Part shown: positions 61,932-64,000 of the stretch, piece by piece
How the letters are laid out: every line of letters begins with the position of its first letter
Numbering within the stretch: the first letter of the stretch is position 1
Origin: Sphingorhabdus_B arenilitoris
GTDB lineage: Bacteria > Pseudomonadota > Alphaproteobacteria > Sphingomonadales > Sphingomonadaceae
Length of the DNA: 64,000 nucleotides
Reading direction: 5' to 3'
Assembly (NCBI RefSeq): GCF_042651485.1
Contig: NZ_JBHSDH010000013.1
Coordinates: 992,001-1,056,000 of the forward strand
Program-made: the position numbers and the translations under genes
The notes under the pieces: model-generated
Databases searched by the model: none
What the model saw: the letters and a program-made list of their open reading frames with translations, nothing else
What the model was told of the DNA's origin: nothing

Positions 61932-63457
61932 GCCTGCATCCCGGCACCATCGCAGCGCAGGCACCCGACCGAGAGGCATTGGTGTTTGGCGAGCAACGCT
62001 GGACCTATAGCAAGCTGAATAACTGGAGCGCCGCGTTGGCAGCTTTGCTGTTTCATAACGGATTTAAGCAAGGCGATGTGCTTGCCCTGCTCATTTCCAA
62101 TCGCGCCGAATTTTTGGGGGCTGCTTGGGCCGCGCAGCGATCAGGGCTCTATTATCTACCCATTCCTACGCGGCTGACAGCGAGCGAAATACGCTATATT
62201 CTATCAGATAGCGGGGCGAAAGCATTAGTAGTTGATGGTGCGTTTATCAAAGTTAGTGAGGAAGCAGCTGCAGGCCTCGATCTGTTGACACTGCCCCTTG
62301 ACGGGATCGAAGAGCAGTTTGGTAATTATGCTGCTCCGCCCGCCGTTGAAGGCGGCGATATGCTCTATACCTCCGGCACGACCGGCAAACCCAAAGGGGT
62401 GCGCAGGCAGCTTTCTTTCGAGCCGTTGGGCAGCGATAGCCGGCGGGTAGAGCGCGGTGAGAAACTGTTTGGATTTTCGCAGGACACCATATTTCTCTCA
62501 CCCGCGCCGCTGTATCATGCGGCACCGCTGCGCTTTGCGATGAACCTTCTGCGATGCGGTGCAAAGATTGTGGCGATGCAGCGTTTTGATGCCGAAGCCA
62601 CTTTGTCCATCATTGACCAAGAACATATTACCCATAGCCAATGGGTGCCGACGATGTTCAGCCGCCTACTGGCTTTGCCCAGCGATGTCCGCGACAAGCA
62701 ACGCTTAACAAGCCATCAGGTAGCTATCCACGCCGGCGCGCCATGTCCGCCCGCTGTAAAACGAGACATGATTACATGGTGGGGGCCTATACTTCACGAA
62801 TATTACTCAGGAACCGAGAGCGTTGGCTTTACTCATATCAATTCACCTGAATGGCTTGAACGCCCGGGAAGCGTCGGGCGACCCCATGGATGCAAAGTTC
62901 ACATAGTTGACGATACCGGCGCCGAAGTGGGTCCGGGAGAAATAGGCAATGTGTATTTCGAAGGTAAGGCCCGCCTTTCCTATCATGGTGACACGGCGAA
63001 GACCCTGTTGGCGCATAACGCGCAAGGCTGGGCCACAATGGGGGACATCGGATATGTTGATGCAGATGGATATCTCTTCCTCACCGATCGCAAAAACTTC
63101 ACCGTTATATCGGGCGGCGTCAATATTTATCCTTCTGAAGTGGAGGCCGCGCTTATGGCGCATCCTGCCGTCGCGGACTGCGCTGTATTCGGCATTCCCG
63201 ATACCGATCTGGGCGAAGCCGTTGCAGCGATAATTGAAACCAATTCTGCGGGCGAAGGCGCCAGTTTAGCACAGCACATAGTTGGTGATGCAAGGGCACG
63301 AATTTCCGCCCATAAATTACCGCGTTTTATTCGCTTTGATGCAGTGGGACGAAGCGAAACGGGGAAGATCGCCAAACAAGCGTTGAAGGAACGCTTTGCG
63401 GATATCCACCATTGGCTTGCGGTTCCAAAATCAGACGGAAAGCAGCCCGCAATGTGA
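61928..63457 (+). CDS. Acyl-CoA synthetase (AMP-forming)
   Basis: A 509-residue adenylate-forming ligase. The P-loop LYTSGTTGKPKGVRRQ, the motif LHEYYSGTESVGFTHI and the hinge GDIGYVDADGYLFLTDRKN, then ISGGVNIYPSEVEAAL, are all present. The late Lys is in GRSETGKIAKQALKER. It starts at a GTG that overlaps the phosphatase stop. It activates a carboxylic acid to a CoA ester, so the cluster substrate probably carries a carboxyl group, as do bile acids or side-chain-oxidised terpenoids. Confidence 0.93.
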   Translation: MSLHPGTIAAQAPDREALVFGEQRWTYSKLNNWSAALAALLFHNGFKQGDVLALLISNRAEFLGAAWAAQRSGLYYLPIPTRLTASEIRYILSDSGAKALVVDGAFIKVSEEAAAGLDLLTLPLDGIEEQFGNYAAPPAVEGGDMLYTSGTTGKPKGVRRQLSFEPLGSDSRRVERGEKLFGFSQDTIFLSPAPLYHAAPLRFAMNLLRCGAKIVAMQRFDAEATLSIIDQEHITHSQWVPTMFSRLLALPSDVRDKQRLTSHQVAIHAGAPCPPAVKRDMITWWGPILHEYYSGTESVGFTHINSPEWLERPGSVGRPHGCKVHIVDDTGAEVGPGEIGNVYFEGKARLSYHGDTAKTLLAHNAQGWATMGDIGYVDADGYLFLTDRKNFTVISGGVNIYPSEVEAALMAHPAVADCAVFGIPDTDLGEAVAAIIETNSAGEGASLAQHIVGDARARISAHKLPRFIRFDAVGRSETGKIAKQALKERFADIHHWLAVPKSDGKQPAM

Positions 63458-63504
63458 GTTTATGAATAAGTCAGAGAGAGTTGAAAATAGGAAGGAAATT
63501 AGTC

Positions 63505-64000
63505 ATGAAAAAAATAGGATCGAATATTTTAACCCGGCTTTTGCTCAGCGCAGCATGTGTCGTTGTTCCTGCAACTGCCTTTGCTCAGGAAGCGGCGAGC
63601 GAAAATAATGAGGAAGGTCTGAGCGTAATCGTCGTTACAGCGCAGAAGCGTGCGGAAGATTTGCAGGAAGTGCCAGCTGCGATTTCGGCATTTTCCGCAG
63701 ACGACCTAGCCCAGCGAGGCATTTCTGAAACCAGCGATCTGATGGGCAGCCTGCCCAACTTACAGGTGACATCCGCCTATTCCGATACACAGCCAAACTT
63801 TTCGCTGCGCGGTATTTCGGTCGCGAATGAATTTTCCGCCAGTACGGCCTCTCCTGTGGGCGTGTATGTTGATGAGGTGTATCAAAGTTTCCGTGCGGCG
63901 CATGGACAACAGCTGTATGACCTAGAACGCGTTGAGGTCCTGCGCGGACCGCAAGGCACACTTTATGGCCGCAACACCACAGGCGGTGCGATCAATTTTA
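63505..64000 (+). CDS. TonB-dependent receptor (5' part)
   Basis: The frame begins MKKIGSNILTRLLLSAACVV and runs beyond the window. A signal peptide ends near TAFAQ; then a TonB box, SVIVVTAQKRAEDLQEVP, the plug domain (AAISAFSADDLAQRGISETS) and LRGPQGTLYGRNTTGGAIN follow. Such receptors import large or hydrophobic molecules through the outer membrane. Being right after the CoA ligase it is probably the uptake gene of the cluster. Only about 165 residues are visible. Confidence 0.95.
   Translation, partial: MKKIGSNILTRLLLSAACVVVPATAFAQEAASENNEEGLSVIVVTAQKRAEDLQEVPAAISAFSADDLAQRGISETSDLMGSLPNLQVTSAYSDTQPNFSLRGISVANEFSASTASPVGVYVDEVYQSFRAAHGQQLYDLERVEVLRGPQGTLYGRNTTGGAINF

Noticed and set aside
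1..64000. CRISPR arrays, rRNA genes, prophage
   Set aside because: No regularly spaced repeats, no rRNA-like conserved stretches and no phage structural genes were seen.

Overview
The window looks like chromosomal DNA of a sphingomonad (Alphaproteobacteria, Sphingomonadales, close to Sphingopyxis or Sphingorhabdus). The base composition is moderately high in G+C. There is a two-piece permuted tmRNA gene with the tag ANDNEALALAA, CobT-type cobaltochelatase, the order pepA - membrane protein - holC facing lptD-surA-pdxA-ksgA, and many small exported proteins with lipoprotein signals. This is a judgement from gene content and order; no database search was possible.

Layout. 1-9.7 kb: end of purQ, a queuosine-precursor transporter, tRNA-Arg(UCU), an acyl-CoA dehydrogenase, a PhoD-type phosphatase, a class A penicillin-binding protein and cobT. 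9.7-14.1 kb: a small AT-richer gene, a nitroreductase, cysS, a DUF559 nuclease-like gene and a 2-hydroxyacid dehydrogenase, with several palindromic repeats, one of them in frame inside cysS. 14.1-23.5 kb: ndk, holC and pepA on the minus strand, then lptD-surA-pdxA-ksgA on the plus strand. 23.6-25.3 kb: a DarT-DarG DNA ADP-ribosylation toxin-antitoxin pair. 25.4-29.0 kb: an M20 peptidase with astA and astB (arginine succinyltransferase route). 29.3-29.7 kb: ssrA. 29.8-35.8 kb: a flavoprotein, an unknown membrane gene bracketed by two copies of a repeat, a ferredoxin and two tandem cysteine desulfurases, and a hydrolase.

36-47.5 kb: housekeeping genes (rpiB, glyA, nrdR, a TrmH-family methyltransferase, chorismate mutase, rpsD), an M28 lipoprotein peptidase, the aguA/aguB putrescine route, an L,D-transpeptidase, folK and tRNA-Lys(UUU). 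47.6-52.9 kb is a decaying accessory stretch: an IS3-family remnant, a LysR gene, a two-domain lipoprotein, two hydrolase-type genes, a frame-split ferritin/4Fe-4S/CDGSH gene and a truncated TMEM175-like gene. 52.8-56.0 kb: two tandem paralogous DUF4139-type exported proteins.

56.2-64.0 kb: a catabolic cluster around a TetR gene, with a LvaA/LvaB-like kinase pair, two SDR dehydrogenases, a cytochrome P450, a histidine phosphatase, an acyl-CoA synthetase and the start of a TonB-dependent receptor. Together they suggest uptake, hydroxylation, CoA activation, phosphorylation and oxidation of a hydrophobic hydroxylated carboxylic compound, possibly steroid- or terpenoid-like. The least explained items are the palindromic repeats linked to DUF559, the repeat-bracketed membrane gene, and the kinase/phosphatase chemistry of this last cluster.
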